Shown here: piece by piece, positions 35,210-44,097 of the stretch
Numbering within the stretch: position 1 is the first letter of the stretch
Layout: each line of letters opens with the position of its first letter
Source of the DNA: Streptomyces monashensis
GTDB lineage: Bacteria; Actinomycetota; Actinomycetes; Streptomycetales; Streptomycetaceae
Length of the DNA: 64,000 bases
NCBI RefSeq assembly: GCF_001866665.1
Contig: NZ_MLYO01000081.1
Span: forward strand, 1-64,000
Direction of reading: 5' to 3'
Position numbers and translations under genes: made by a program
Notes under the pieces: generated by a model
The model's input: the letters and a program-made list of their open reading frames with translations, nothing else
Told to the model about the DNA's origin: nothing
Database searches by the model: none

Positions 35210-35520
35210 CGTTCACCGCTGGCGGGGATTCACAAGCACAGGTGAATTGGATGCCTTTTGAAAGCCCGACGGGTCCCCGGTGAGCACCCTGGCCCTGGGG
35301 CGCCTCGCCCCGGGGCCCAGCCGCGTGCAGGCCCTGCACTCAGGGGCGACGGGGCCGAGGTGCACGTCGGCCGGGTGCGCGGTGGCGACGTACTTGTCCG
35401 GTGGTTCTTGCTGCCCGGCCGCGATGGTGCGTACGCCGCATCACCCGATGGCGGGACGCCGCGGTTGCCATGTGCAGGTGCAGGGAAGAGGCATCCCGTA
35501 CCTGAGCCTCTGGAGGCACT

Positions 35521-35835
35521 GTGAGCATTGCTGCGAGCAATCCAACCGTGCAGGCATTCGTGAGCGCGGTCAACGCGGGCGATCGCGACAGCTTTGACGC
35601 CGTCCTCGCACCCGACGCCACCATGTCCGACGACGGTACCGATCGCGACCTCGCAGCGTGGGTGGACAAAGAGATCTTCTCTGCCGACGGCCGGATGGAC
35701 ATCGAGTCGGAGTCCGACGGCGGGCTTGAGCTGGTCGCCACCTTCACCAACAGCACGTGGGGCGCGATGCGAACTGCGTGGCGCTTCACAGTGGACGACG
35801 GCAGGATCACCCGGTTCGAGACCGGGCAGGCATAG
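35521..35835 (+). CDS. SnoaL/NTF2-like protein
   Basis: Protein of 104 residues from GTG 35521, with GGAGG seven bases upstream. NPTVQAFVSAVNAGDRDSFD and VLAPDATMSDDGTDRDL begin a cone-shaped NTF2-like fold, ending in FTVDDGRITRFETGQA. Members are small isomerases, cyclases or ligand-binding proteins. No partner gene is apparent. Confidence 0.8.
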   Translation: MSIAASNPTVQAFVSAVNAGDRDSFDAVLAPDATMSDDGTDRDLAAWVDKEIFSADGRMDIESESDGGLELVATFTNSTWGAMRTAWRFTVDDGRITRFETGQA

Positions 35836-35920
35836 ATGGGGGGTGTGACTGTCCGGCCTCTGGCAGAGCCATGCGAAGCAGCTCAGGAATGCACTCGTCT
35901 GTCGACCTGTCGGACAGGCC

Positions 35921-36565
35921 CTAGTCGGCCCGGCCCGTCGCTGCCACGGTTACGCCCAGCCCGATCATCGCGAAGCCACCCGCCCCGCCGACCATCGACA
36001 GGCGGCGGTCCGAGCGGGCGAACCAGGAACGGGCCGCCGAGGCGCCCAGTCCCCACAGGGTGTCCGTGACCATGCCGATGGCGACCGGGACCAGCCCCAA
36101 TACCATCATTTGGAGCGGGATACGGCCCGCCGCGTGGTTCACGAACTGCGGCAGCACCGCCGCGAAGAAGATGAGGCCCTTCGGGTTGGTGAAACCCACG
36201 AGAATACCGTCCAGGACCGTGCGCAGATCGCCGCGCCGCGCGCCCGCCGGGGCCTCCATGTCCGCCGCACGCATCTCCTTGCGATGCCGGAATGCCTGCA
36301 CTCCGAGATAGACGAGATACGCCGCGCCGGCCAGCTTCACACCGGTGAACACCGCCGCGGAAGTCTCCACCAGCGTGCCGAGGCCCCACGCCACAGCGGT
36401 CACCAGGAGGTACGAACCGATCAGGTTGCCCAGAACGGTCGCGAGCGCCGTGCGGCGGCCGTGCGCGAGGGCTCTGCCGATCACGAACAGCACGCTCGGC
36501 CCTGGAATCACGATCACCAGGAGTGCCATCGCCGCGAACGCGAGAATGCTCTCCGTGGACACCAT
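35921..36565 (-). CDS. LysE/RhtB-family amino-acid exporter
   Basis: Protein of 214 residues from ATG 36565; GGGAGGTGG precedes it. The N-terminal FAAMALLVIVIPGPSVLFVI has the PGP of the family, followed by GNLIGSYLLVTAVAWGLG and VKLAGAAYLVYLGVQAFR (the conserved GAxYLxYLG), then GFTNPKGLIFFAAVLPQFV. Six membrane helices are expected. It exports amino acids or derivatives across the plasma membrane. Substrate unknown. It is complete. Confidence 0.9.
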   Translation of the reverse strand: MVSTESILAFAAMALLVIVIPGPSVLFVIGRALAHGRRTALATVLGNLIGSYLLVTAVAWGLGTLVETSAAVFTGVKLAGAAYLVYLGVQAFRHRKEMRAADMEAPAGARRGDLRTVLDGILVGFTNPKGLIFFAAVLPQFVNHAAGRIPLQMMVLGLVPVAIGMVTDTLWGLGASAARSWFARSDRRLSMVGGAGGFAMIGLGVTVAATGRAD

Positions 36566-36719
36566 GCGTCTGCCACCTCCCGAATCGCGTTCCAAGGTCA
36601 TACAAACAGATCGTGAGCCCTCCGCTCTAGGCTCATCCACCAGCCGAGATCCGAGACCCTGCCCCGGCCTGGGTCACCACGACCGCCTTCGAAGGAGCGG
36701 TCGGGGGGCAAGCAGGCTG

Positions 36720-37363
36720 TACAGGTGCGAAACAGCGTCAGGGACAGGATGCGCTGGTCGGCCTCCTGGGCAAGCCGGTCGCCGGTCCAGCGCTCTCTGC
36801 ATCCCCACCGCGGGGACGACGGGGGCCCCGGCGCCGATCCGGGCGGGCCGTGGCGGTTCGTCAGCGGACGGTCCGCCAGCCCCATGACCGAGCTGGGGTG
36901 GAAGTCGGTGGGCGTGCTGGAGCTCACCGCGCTGCCCAGCATCGACGAAGCGCTCTGGGTCTCCTGGGTCCGGGAGGCCGACGTCCCGCTGGTCAATGGC
37001 GGTGACGCGCTGTACCTGTGCCACTGGATGCGGGAGTCCGGGCTGGCTGAACTCCTGCCGTCGCTGCCCGACATGGTCTACGTGGGACTCAGCGCCGGGA
37101 GCACGGTGATGAGCCCCCGTGTCGGGGAGGGGTTCGTGGGCTGGAAGCCGCCCGTCGGCGGCGACCGTGCGCTGGGCGTGGTCGATTTCTCGATCTTCTG
37201 GCACCTGGATCATCCGGCGTGCCCGGACAACACCATGGCCGCTGCAGAACGATGGGCGGCCCAGATCGCGGGTCCGGCGTATGCCATTGACGAGCAGACC
37301 GTCATCAAGGTGGCCGGCGGCGCCGTCGAAGTGGTCTCCGAGGGCCACTGGACGTTGTCTTAG
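36720..37363 (+). pseudogene. Peptidase S51 / type 1 glutamine amidotransferase-like protein, frameshifted
   Basis: From 36884 a clean frame gives MTELGWKSVGVLELTALPSI and VYVGLSAGSTVMSP, where the Ser in GLSAGS is the nucleophile, and WHLDHPACPDN with the His. Upstream pieces lie in two other frames: QDALVGLLGKPVAG and SALCIPTAG, the usual N-terminal strand. At least two indels separate them. Either a decayed peptidase E-like gene or sequencing errors. Confidence 0.65.
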
Positions 37364-37518
37364 CACCTGTGCCAGGTCCTCGCGTGACATGTCGATGTGG
37401 CCGCTTCGGCCGCCGGGGCCGTACGCCTTCTCTGCCGGGCGAGGCGGTCGGATCGTCAAGAACCTGGCCTCGGGGATGTCGCAGCCGCCCCCGGGGCCCG
37501 TGGTGAGGGTGTGCGTGG

Positions 37519-38430
37519 TCAGGCGCTACGGCGCACTTCTTCGCACAGCGCCGCGGCGACCGCGACGTCGGTGCCGGCGAGGCCGACGGAGCAGAAGACG
37601 GTGATCTGTTCAGGGTCGGTACGGCCCCTCGCCGCTTTGGCCAGGACGGCGCCCAGGTCGACCAGCCGGTCGGTGGGGAGGATGTGCGGCTCGGCGTAAC
37701 CGGTTGCCTGGGCGAGGGAGTCGGTGAGGAGCACATGTGCCCGATCCGCCAGGGACGCGGGCACTTCATGGCGCGCGACCGTTTTGGGGCCGAGCGTGGT
37801 CACATGCGTCCCCGGCGTGATCCAGTCGGCGTCCAGGACGGGCACGTCACTGTTCGTCGCGACGACCACCACGTCATGGTCGCGCACCGCCTCCTCCACC
37901 GTACGCACCGCCCGCACTCTCACCTCCAGCTCCCCGGCGGCGCGCCGGGCGAACGCCTGTGCCCGCTCGGGCCTGCGGGCCGCTACCGCGACCTCCCGCA
38001 CACGCCTGACCGCGCGGATGGCCCACAACTGCGCCCACGCCTGCGTGCCGGCTCCCACCAGCCCGAGGCGTATCTCTCCCGGTCTGGCTGCCGCGTCGAC
38101 GGCCACCGCGCCGATGGCACCGGTTCGCCGGGCACCGAGCTCATCGCCGTGCACGACGGCCCGGAGGCGGCCGTCGTCGGAGCCCCACACCGCCACCAGT
38201 TGTTCCGCTCCGACGAGGGTGTCGTAGGCACGGAAACCGAACAGCTCCTCCGAGCACAGCCGCCCCGCCGTGAACACGAGACGCCCGTCCCCGAGGTCGG
38301 CGTGGATCCGCGGCGGTGCATGGAGCGCGCCCTCGTGCGCGGCCAGGAGAGCGCCCCGCACGGCGCGAACCGCGGTCGCCGCGTCAAGACGCGTACGCAC
38401 ATCGTCGTCGTTCAGCAACAGCACGGACAT
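37519..38430 (-). CDS. Ornithine cyclodeaminase / mu-crystallin family protein
   Basis: Protein of 303 residues. The N-terminal LLLNDDDVRTRLDAATAV is followed by the Rossmann part IRLGLVGAGTQAWAQLWAIR (GxGxQA) and VATNSDVPVLDADWITPGTH (motif with ATxSxxPV and G-T-H). The family uses NAD(H) for ornithine cyclisation or reduction of ketimines, and members serve in natural-product pathways. Substrate unknown. Complete by length. Confidence 0.85.
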   Translation of the reverse strand: MSVLLLNDDDVRTRLDAATAVRAVRGALLAAHEGALHAPPRIHADLGDGRLVFTAGRLCSEELFGFRAYDTLVGAEQLVAVWGSDDGRLRAVVHGDELGARRTGAIGAVAVDAAARPGEIRLGLVGAGTQAWAQLWAIRAVRRVREVAVAARRPERAQAFARRAAGELEVRVRAVRTVEEAVRDHDVVVVATNSDVPVLDADWITPGTHVTTLGPKTVARHEVPASLADRAHVLLTDSLAQATGYAEPHILPTDRLVDLGAVLAKAARGRTDPEQITVFCSVGLAGTDVAVAAALCEEVRRSA

Positions 38431-38508
38431 CAGCGGCTTCCTTCGCGTGCGAGGCGGGCGACAATGGTGATCACTCTGCCGAAACCGGGGCGGCCCTGTC
38501 GTCAGTCC

Positions 38509-39513
38509 TCAGCCGCAGACCTGGGCTCCGTCCAGAGCCCTACGCCCGTCGGGAAGGCCGCCGCGAGCGCCACCCGTCACCGGGCGGGATCCATTGAGCA
38601 ACTCCGCCAGGCGGTCGGCGAATTCGGTGAGCCGGTCCAGCCGTGGTCCACTGCGGGCGATACGAAAACCGTGGCGGCGGCCCCAGAACGCAGCCTGGAC
38701 GGCATGGAACTGGGCCCACCGCCGGACCCGTTCACGGTCGAGTTCCGCGGCCTCGGCGAAGACGTCCACGACACGGTGGACAGCCTTGCGCAGGTCATCC
38801 GCTCCAAGGAGCGTCAGCGCGCGGGACTTCAGCAGGGTGCCGCCGTCGTAGGCGGGATCTCCCACGTACCCCTTGGGGTCGACAGCCAGCCACGGCTCCC
38901 GGCCGGCACGCAGGATGTTCCGGGCATGCAGGTCGCCATGGACGAGGGTGTCCGGTTGGTCCCGGCCCAGCTCCCGAACGGTCGCCAGGGCGGCATCCAG
39001 TGCCTGACGCGGCAGTGCGTGCGGCAGTTCCTCGGCGTCCCTGCACAGATGCTCCTCCCAGGCATCGGCCCGCTCACGCAGCCGGGGCAGGCCGGGCGGT
39101 GCGGGGACGGCCAGGCGCCGATCGAGCCGCCCGGCGACCGTCACCACCTCGTCGCCGTCCTGGACCTCCGCCAGCGTCGACGGCCCAACCCGCTCCAGCA
39201 GCATCGCGAACCGCTCGTCGTCGCGCTCATGCAGCAGCACGGCGCCGCACCCGCCCCACGCAACGAACGCATCCGGCTCATGGACGTTGCCGGGATGCGG
39301 AAACGACACCTTCAGCACGGCGCTCTCCCCAGCCCGCCGCCGCACCGGAACGATGACACCGACGCCCCCGTGCATGACCTCGCCGTCCGGCACGCACCCC
39401 CAGCGCCCCAGCAACTCCTCCACGATGCCAGGCAGTTCGGCGAGCCACGCCGCCCCGGCCTCCCCCTCGCGGTCGACGGTGTTCCGCGCGAACTCCTCCG
39501 GGATCGCCATCAT
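38509..39513 (-). CDS. Aminoglycoside phosphotransferase family kinase (APH(6)-like)
   Basis: Protein of 334 residues. ATP-binding Lys in SAVLKVSFPH, Brenner motif DTLVHGDLHARNILRAG with catalytic Asp and Asn, and metal-binding WLAVDPKGYVGDPAYDG. The order and the WLAxDPKGxxGDPAYD motif match aminoglycoside 6-phosphotransferases (StrA/aph(6) branch). It may phosphorylate streptomycin-like compounds, though many family members act on other small molecules. No aminoglycoside biosynthesis genes are nearby. Confidence 0.8.
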   Translation of the reverse strand: MMAIPEEFARNTVDREGEAGAAWLAELPGIVEELLGRWGCVPDGEVMHGGVGVIVPVRRRAGESAVLKVSFPHPGNVHEPDAFVAWGGCGAVLLHERDDERFAMLLERVGPSTLAEVQDGDEVVTVAGRLDRRLAVPAPPGLPRLRERADAWEEHLCRDAEELPHALPRQALDAALATVRELGRDQPDTLVHGDLHARNILRAGREPWLAVDPKGYVGDPAYDGGTLLKSRALTLLGADDLRKAVHRVVDVFAEAAELDRERVRRWAQFHAVQAAFWGRRHGFRIARSGPRLDRLTEFADRLAELLNGSRPVTGGARGGLPDGRRALDGAQVCG

Positions 39514-39570
39514 CCCGGCACCCTACGCGCCCGCCCACCGCTGGTGGCTGGTGCGCCGGCCCGGCCCGGC

Positions 39571-39885
39571 TCAGGTGTTCGGCAGCTGCCCCTTTTCCGG
39601 CTCACCAGCGGGGACCGGCTCCAGCACCGCGACGTCCCCGGGGCCGGCCAGCGCGTCAGCGATCTCGCCGCCCAGCGCGGCCAGCACCGGCCCGGCCGAG
39701 TGGGCGTCGAGAGCGGCCTGGTCGGCCCAGTTCTCCACGACAGTGACCCGGTCGTCGCCGGCATGGGCGGCGTAGAGCAGGCAGCCGGGCTCAGCGTGCA
39801 CGGCGGCGGCGTGCCGCCGGAACGCCGCGAGCACGTCCTCCCGGCGGCCGGGCTTGGTCCGGAGGGTGGCGACGACGATGGGCAA
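39571..39885 (-). CDS. ABM-family quinol monooxygenase-like protein
   Basis: Protein of 104 residues from ATG 39885, with GAGGAG upstream. IVVATLRTKPGRREDVLAAF, EPGCLLYAAHAGD, VVENWADQAALDAH form the dimeric ferredoxin-like fold of antibiotic-biosynthesis monooxygenases/YgiN. Cofactor-free oxidation of quinols is the known role in the family. The gene is alone. Confidence 0.8.
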   Translation of the reverse strand: MPIVVATLRTKPGRREDVLAAFRRHAAAVHAEPGCLLYAAHAGDDRVTVVENWADQAALDAHSAGPVLAALGGEIADALAGPGDVAVLEPVPAGEPEKGQLPNT

Positions 39886-40049
39886 GGAAACTCCTCGGGC
39901 CGGGACCGGTCCGTATCACCTCACGGACGCGATCTTGGTGGTCGCATGGAGCCTACGCCAGGCACAGGCACCCTGGCCTTGCCCGGGTCCCCGTCAGGAG
40001 GCCCGCTGCTGCGATGCGACGCGAGGTGGCTGCCGTAGGGATTCGGTCC

Positions 40050-40506
40050 ACCAGCCGTTCGGCTCTCGGTCTCCACGGCCGCTGTGCCGTCCAAGGCCCG
40101 GGCGGAGCAACTGGTTCTGGCCGCCAACAGTTCCCGCCTGGCAACCGTTTCGCTGCGCCCGCATGTGATCTGGGGAGACGGCGATCCGCATCTGGTGCCG
40201 GGCCTGCGTGCCCGTACGCGCTGCGGGCGGTTGCTGCTGCCTGGAACGGGCGCCAACCACGTGGACACCGTCCACGTCTGCGACGCCGCCGAGGCGCACG
40301 TCCTGGCCGTGGAAAAGCTGACACCGGACTCTCCCCTGGCGGGTGCCGGTTACTTCCTCACGCAGGGCCGCCCCTGCTCCCTCGCCACCACTGTCCGTGG
40401 TCTGCTCGCACGCCACGGCATCACAGCGGAGATCCGCAGCGTCCCCGCCCACGCCGCACGCGCCGCGGCCGTACTCCTCGAAGCCGCGGCAAAGGCGCTG
40501 CCATGA
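40050..40506 (+). pseudogene. NAD-dependent epimerase / 3-beta-HSD-like fragment
   Basis: Begins at the catalytic Lys region (SKARAEQLVLAANSSRLATV) and continues LRPHVIWGDGDPHLVP, NHVDTVHVCDAAEAHVLAVE. The N-terminal GxxGxxG Rossmann motif and the Tyr of YxxxK are lost. The end stops at AAKALP, before the C-terminal THAHWFD block, which is found on the opposite strand right after it. Confidence 0.75.
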
Positions 40507-40625
40507 GTGGTCGGCGGGGCGGTAGCCGAGGTCGCGGCGTGCTGCGCTGACGTCGAACCAGTGGGCGTGAGTGAGCTCGGCGGCCAGGACGCGTGAGAGG
40601 CGCAGCCTCCAGCGCGACTCGCACG
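40505..40625 (-). pseudogene. Inverted C-terminal segment of an epimerase
   Basis: On the minus strand the segment VLAAELTHAHWFDVSAARRD followed by LGYRPADHSW matches the C-terminal block of 3-beta-HSD-like epimerases (PxxxLTxAHWFDxxAARRDLGY). A preceding PLTR sits in another frame. It abuts the 3' end of the plus-strand epimerase fragment, tail against tail, as if the end of the gene had been flipped. Confidence 0.6.
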
Positions 40626-40689
40626 GGCGGCTTCCCGCGCGCGGGCCTGACCTGGGTTGACCCGGGTGGGCGTCGTGGTCGACCCGCGG

Positions 40690-41679
40690 TCAACGCTGTC
40701 CGGAGGGGGGTTGTCCGGCGAACGAGGTGCGGTAGGCGCGTGGGCTGGTGGCCAGGCGGGACGCGAAGTGCTGGCGCATGGTGACCTCGCTGCCGAAACC
40801 GGACCGCCGGGCGACCTCGGGCATGGTCAGGTCGGTACGTTCGAGGAGTTTCTGGGCCGCTGCGATGCGGTGGTCCACGAGCCAGCGCAGCGGAGTGGTT
40901 CCGGTGGCCGCCGCGAAGTGCCGGGCGAAGGAACGCGGCGACATCCCGACACGGGCGGCGAGCGCGGACACGGTGAGCGGCTCGTCCAGATGCGCCAGGG
41001 CGAAGGCGCGTACGTCGGCCAGCGTATCCGCGTCGCGGTCGGCGTGCCGGGTCGGGTGTTCGATGAACTGGGCCTGGGTGCCGGTCCTGAACGGTGCGGT
41101 GACCATGGATCGGGCGACCGTCGCGGCCGCCTCCGCGCCGTGCATGGCACGCACCAGGTGCAGACACAGGTCGATGCCGGCGGCGGTGCCGGCAGACGTC
41201 CACAGATTGCCGTCCTCGACGAACAGGGCGTCCGGCTCGACCCGCACCCGTGGGTGCCGGGCCCGCAGCTGATCGGCCAGTGCCCAGTGGGTCAGCGCCC
41301 GGCGGCCGTCCAGCAGGCCCGCCTGGGCGAGCGTGAACGCTCCGCCGCACAGCGCCGCGATGGTGGTGCCCCGTACGTGAGCGCGGCGCAGCGCCGCGAG
41401 GACCGGCTCGGGTGCCGGGGTGTCATGGTCGTCCAGGCCCGGTACCAGGATCAGCTCGGCGCGGGGCAGCCAGGCGAGGGTGCGATCCGGTGCGAGCGCG
41501 AGCCCGCCACGCATCGGTACCGGTTCGGGGCCGACGGCCACCCGCCGCAGCTCGAAGGCGGGGACTCCGCGGTCGGTGCGGTCCGCGCCCCACACCTCGG
41601 TGATCACCGAGACGTCGAAGGCCCGGATGCCTGGGAACGCGAGCAGGGCGATGCGGTGGGCCGGGGCCGGTCGAGTCAT
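40690..41679 (-). CDS. GlxA/FtrA-type AraC-family regulator
   Basis: Protein of 329 residues. A DJ-1/PfpI-like N-terminal domain (HRIALLAFPGIRAFDVSVI, TTIAALCGGAFTLAQAGLLD with the C in the elbow) and two AraC helix-turn-helices (TVSALAARVGMSPRSFARHF and TMPEVARRSGFGSEVTMRQH). It is divergent from an isochorismatase-family gene with 74 bp between, a common arrangement, and is probably its activator. Signal unknown. Confidence 0.9.
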   Translation of the reverse strand: MTRPAPAHRIALLAFPGIRAFDVSVITEVWGADRTDRGVPAFELRRVAVGPEPVPMRGGLALAPDRTLAWLPRAELILVPGLDDHDTPAPEPVLAALRRAHVRGTTIAALCGGAFTLAQAGLLDGRRALTHWALADQLRARHPRVRVEPDALFVEDGNLWTSAGTAAGIDLCLHLVRAMHGAEAAATVARSMVTAPFRTGTQAQFIEHPTRHADRDADTLADVRAFALAHLDEPLTVSALAARVGMSPRSFARHFAAATGTTPLRWLVDHRIAAAQKLLERTDLTMPEVARRSGFGSEVTMRQHFASRLATSPRAYRTSFAGQPPSGQR

Positions 41680-41753
41680 CCTGGCAGTAAACCATCGATC
41701 GCTGTCTTTCTTCCTCCTGTGAACGGGCCCGGCCCGGCGGCAGGATCGTGGGC

Positions 41754-42341
41754 ATGGAGATCACACAGAACGCCGCGCTGGTGGTGGTGGACGTGCAGCA
41801 GGGCTTCGACGAACCGGAGTTCTGGGGCCCGCGCAACAACCCGGCCGCCGACGAGAACATCGCTTCCCTGATCGCGGCCTGGCAGGACACGGACCGGCCC
41901 GTCGTCCTCGTACGGCACGACTCCGACAAGCCCGGCTCGCCACTGCGGCCCGGGTACGAGGGCAACGACTTCAAGGCGTACGTCCAGGAGCGGCGCGGCA
42001 AGGGCGGCGGGCCGGAGCTGCTCGTGACCAAGTCCGTGAACTCCGCGTTCTACGGCACCCCCGACCTTGACGACTGGTTCAGGGCGGCGGGCATCACCCA
42101 GGTCGTGCTGGCCGGTATCCAGACCAACATGTGCGTGGAGACCACCGCCCGCATGGGCGGCAACCTCGGCTACGACGTGCTGGTCGCCCTCGACGCCACC
42201 CACACCTTCGACCTGACCGGCCCGAACGGCTGGCGCCTGACGGCCGACGAGCTGGCCCGGGCGAGTGCCGTCTCGCTGCACGGCGGGGGTTTCGCCCGGG
42301 TGGTGACAACCGGCGAGCTGGTGTCCACCGTCCGCCCCTGA
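41754..42341 (+). CDS. Isochorismatase-family cysteine hydrolase
   Basis: Protein of 195 residues from ATG 41754 (GGCAGGA upstream). Catalytic Asp in ALVVVDVQQGFDEPEF, Lys in LLVTKSVNSAFYG, and Cys in AGIQTNMCVETTARMG form the triad. Lacks the DHH metal-site segment of nicotinamidase, so it is an isochorismatase-like hydrolase of unknown substrate. It is divergent from, and probably controlled by, the GlxA-type regulator. Confidence 0.85.
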   Translation: MEITQNAALVVVDVQQGFDEPEFWGPRNNPAADENIASLIAAWQDTDRPVVLVRHDSDKPGSPLRPGYEGNDFKAYVQERRGKGGGPELLVTKSVNSAFYGTPDLDDWFRAAGITQVVLAGIQTNMCVETTARMGGNLGYDVLVALDATHTFDLTGPNGWRLTADELARASAVSLHGGGFARVVTTGELVSTVRP

Positions 42342-42479
42342 TCTGCCAGTACCCGGGATGACCACCCGCGTCGCCCTCCGGGAGCACATCACCGGCGTCA
42401 CCGCTCTGCCCACGGCGGGCTGAGCCAGGGCAGCCACCCAGTCTCACCACGACCCGCTACACCCTCAACAGCCCGCCAG

Positions 42480-42620
42480 CCCCGACAAGTTGACATGTGG
42501 CCTCACCGCCCTACGCAACGCAGGCCTGGTGAGCGCCCACCGCGCCGACGCTCCGTCCTCTGCGCCCGCACCACCGTCGCCGAAACCCTCCTCGCAGCCG
42601 GGCGCCCCTTGAAGCTGCAG
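42480..42620 (+). pseudogene. Winged-helix (ArsR-like) regulator fragment
   Basis: DKLTCGLTALRNAGLVSAHR in one frame, then SVLCARTTVAETLLAAGRP in another, resembles the recognition helix and wing end of ArsR-type regulators (LRxAGLVxxHRxGRxVLHxxTxLGxxLL). The rest of 42342-42992 shows no gene. A palindromic aactatagtt at 42955-42964 contains a TATAGT that could be the -10 of the next operon. Confidence 0.4.
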
Positions 42621-42992
42621 ATCCCAACCCCCGAAGGTCTTCCGGCGCCGACCGCTTAGCCTGGTGGGGTCATGAGCAGCCACCCATGCGCGGACGGGGC
42701 ATCCGTGCACACGTCGCCCTGGCGCGGCTCGGCAGTCCCGAGGTGCCTCAACCCGCGAACGGGGAGGACCAGCCGGGGCCGGCGCCCCGGTACTGGTCCC
42801 GCCCACACGCAGCCGGGGCGGGTGTTCCCGCTCGTCCAGCGACTCACTCGTCGCAGGTGCACCGCTCGCGGTCATCTTCCTGGGCTCCCCTGTGGCCCAG
42901 GAAGAATCCCGCTGCTTGCGCAGGTGAAGGTAGCTTCCCGTCTGCCGCAGCGTCAACTATAGTTTAGCCACGTCAAGAGAGAGCAGCGCATC

Positions 42993-43481
42993 GTGCCCCA
43001 TGCAGGCGAGACAGCGGACCGTGAGACGCCGTTGCCGGCGCCCCCGGTTCCCGTACCCGGTCCCGGCGCGTCCTTCGCCGACCGTCTGAACTACCTGTTC
43101 GACAGGGTCCGGGCGCCAGGCGCGGACGAGTTCAGCAACGCCCACGTGGCGCGGACGATCTCCTCGTACGGCCAGGAGAGCATCACCGGCGCGTACATCG
43201 GCCAGCTCCGCAAGGGCAGCAAGACGCCCACCGTCAAACTCGTGCCGCTGTTCGGCCGGTTCTTCGGCGTAGAGGCCGGCTTCTTCGTTGAGGACGAGGT
43301 GACCCGCAAGGTCGCCGAACAGTTCGAGCTGCTGCGCAAGCTCAGCCAGGCGGGTGTGAAACAGATCGCACTTCGTGCCATCGGACTGTCCCCGCACAGC
43401 CTCAACGAGGTCATGCAGAAGATTGATTCCGTGCGGGAGAAGGAGGGCCTGCCCCCCTCCCCCGAAGACGACCTTTCCTGA
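42993..43481 (+). CDS. XRE-like regulator heading a four-gene operon
   Basis: Protein of 162 residues from GTG 42993. ASFADRLNYLFDRVRAPG, NAHVARTISSYGQESITGAY and IGQLRKGSKTPTVKLVPLFG form a lambda-repressor-like helix-turn-helix similar to EspR-like proteins, then a C-terminal helical part (VAEQFELLRKLSQAGVKQIA). It lies 46 bp upstream of an ImmA/IrrE-like gene on the same strand. A likely role is autoregulation of the operon, with the protease as its possible antagonist (by analogy with ImmR/ImmA). Confidence 0.8.
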   Translation: MPHAGETADRETPLPAPPVPVPGPGASFADRLNYLFDRVRAPGADEFSNAHVARTISSYGQESITGAYIGQLRKGSKTPTVKLVPLFGRFFGVEAGFFVEDEVTRKVAEQFELLRKLSQAGVKQIALRAIGLSPHSLNEVMQKIDSVREKEGLPPSPEDDLS

Positions 43482-43527
43482 CCAGCCACTACGCTCAACT
43501 TCCACGGGGCTCTTGAGAGGAACACGC

Positions 43528-44082
43528 ATGTGGCATCGCCGCCGTGCGCGCCGGCCCGTCGACCGAACCGAAGAAGTCGAGCGGCGCAGCAGAGCGTTCG
43601 TCGAGGAACTTGAGCTTCCCGCCGTCAACAGCGTCCTGGAGTTGCGTCCGTTCATCGAGCGGAAGCTCAACCGGGAGATCCGGTTGATGCCGTTCACGCC
43701 GGACCTCTCGGACCCGGCCTCCTTGGACCCCTCGACGCCGTGCGGTCTGTGGCTTGCCACCGTCGACACGGACTACCTCTTCTACGACGAAGGGGTCAGT
43801 GCGGCGTACACCGAGATCGTCGCCGGCCACGAGTTCGCCCACATGCTCAAGCACCGCCACAAGAAGGAGTCCTTGGACGTCGCCGGCCTCGGCGGCCTCA
43901 TCACGGACATCGACCCTGCCACCGCTCAGCTGGTCCTCGGCCGGACCCAGTACGACGAACCCGACGAGTTCGAAGCGGAGATGATCGGCTCCCTGCTGCA
44001 GGAGCACGTGTCCAAGGCTCGGGCGGCCTCCGCCCGAGGCTCCCAGGCCGACGACCCCATAGCCCGCACGCTGCTGCGCTGA
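43528..44082 (+). CDS. ImmA/IrrE-like zinc metalloprotease domain protein
   Basis: Protein of 184 residues from ATG 43528 with GAGAGGAAC upstream. The zinc motif is VAGHEFAHMLKHRH (HExxH), with a later Glu in EFEAEMIGSLL that can be the third ligand, as in ImmA. LWLATVDTDYLFYDEGVSAA is the strand pair before the motif. In ImmA/ImmR systems the protease cleaves the XRE repressor; here that is inferred from gene order. It lies 15 bp from the next gene. Confidence 0.8.
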   Translation: MWHRRRARRPVDRTEEVERRSRAFVEELELPAVNSVLELRPFIERKLNREIRLMPFTPDLSDPASLDPSTPCGLWLATVDTDYLFYDEGVSAAYTEIVAGHEFAHMLKHRHKKESLDVAGLGGLITDIDPATAQLVLGRTQYDEPDEFEAEMIGSLLQEHVSKARAASARGSQADDPIARTLLR

Positions 44083-44097
44083 CCGGAACAGACCACC

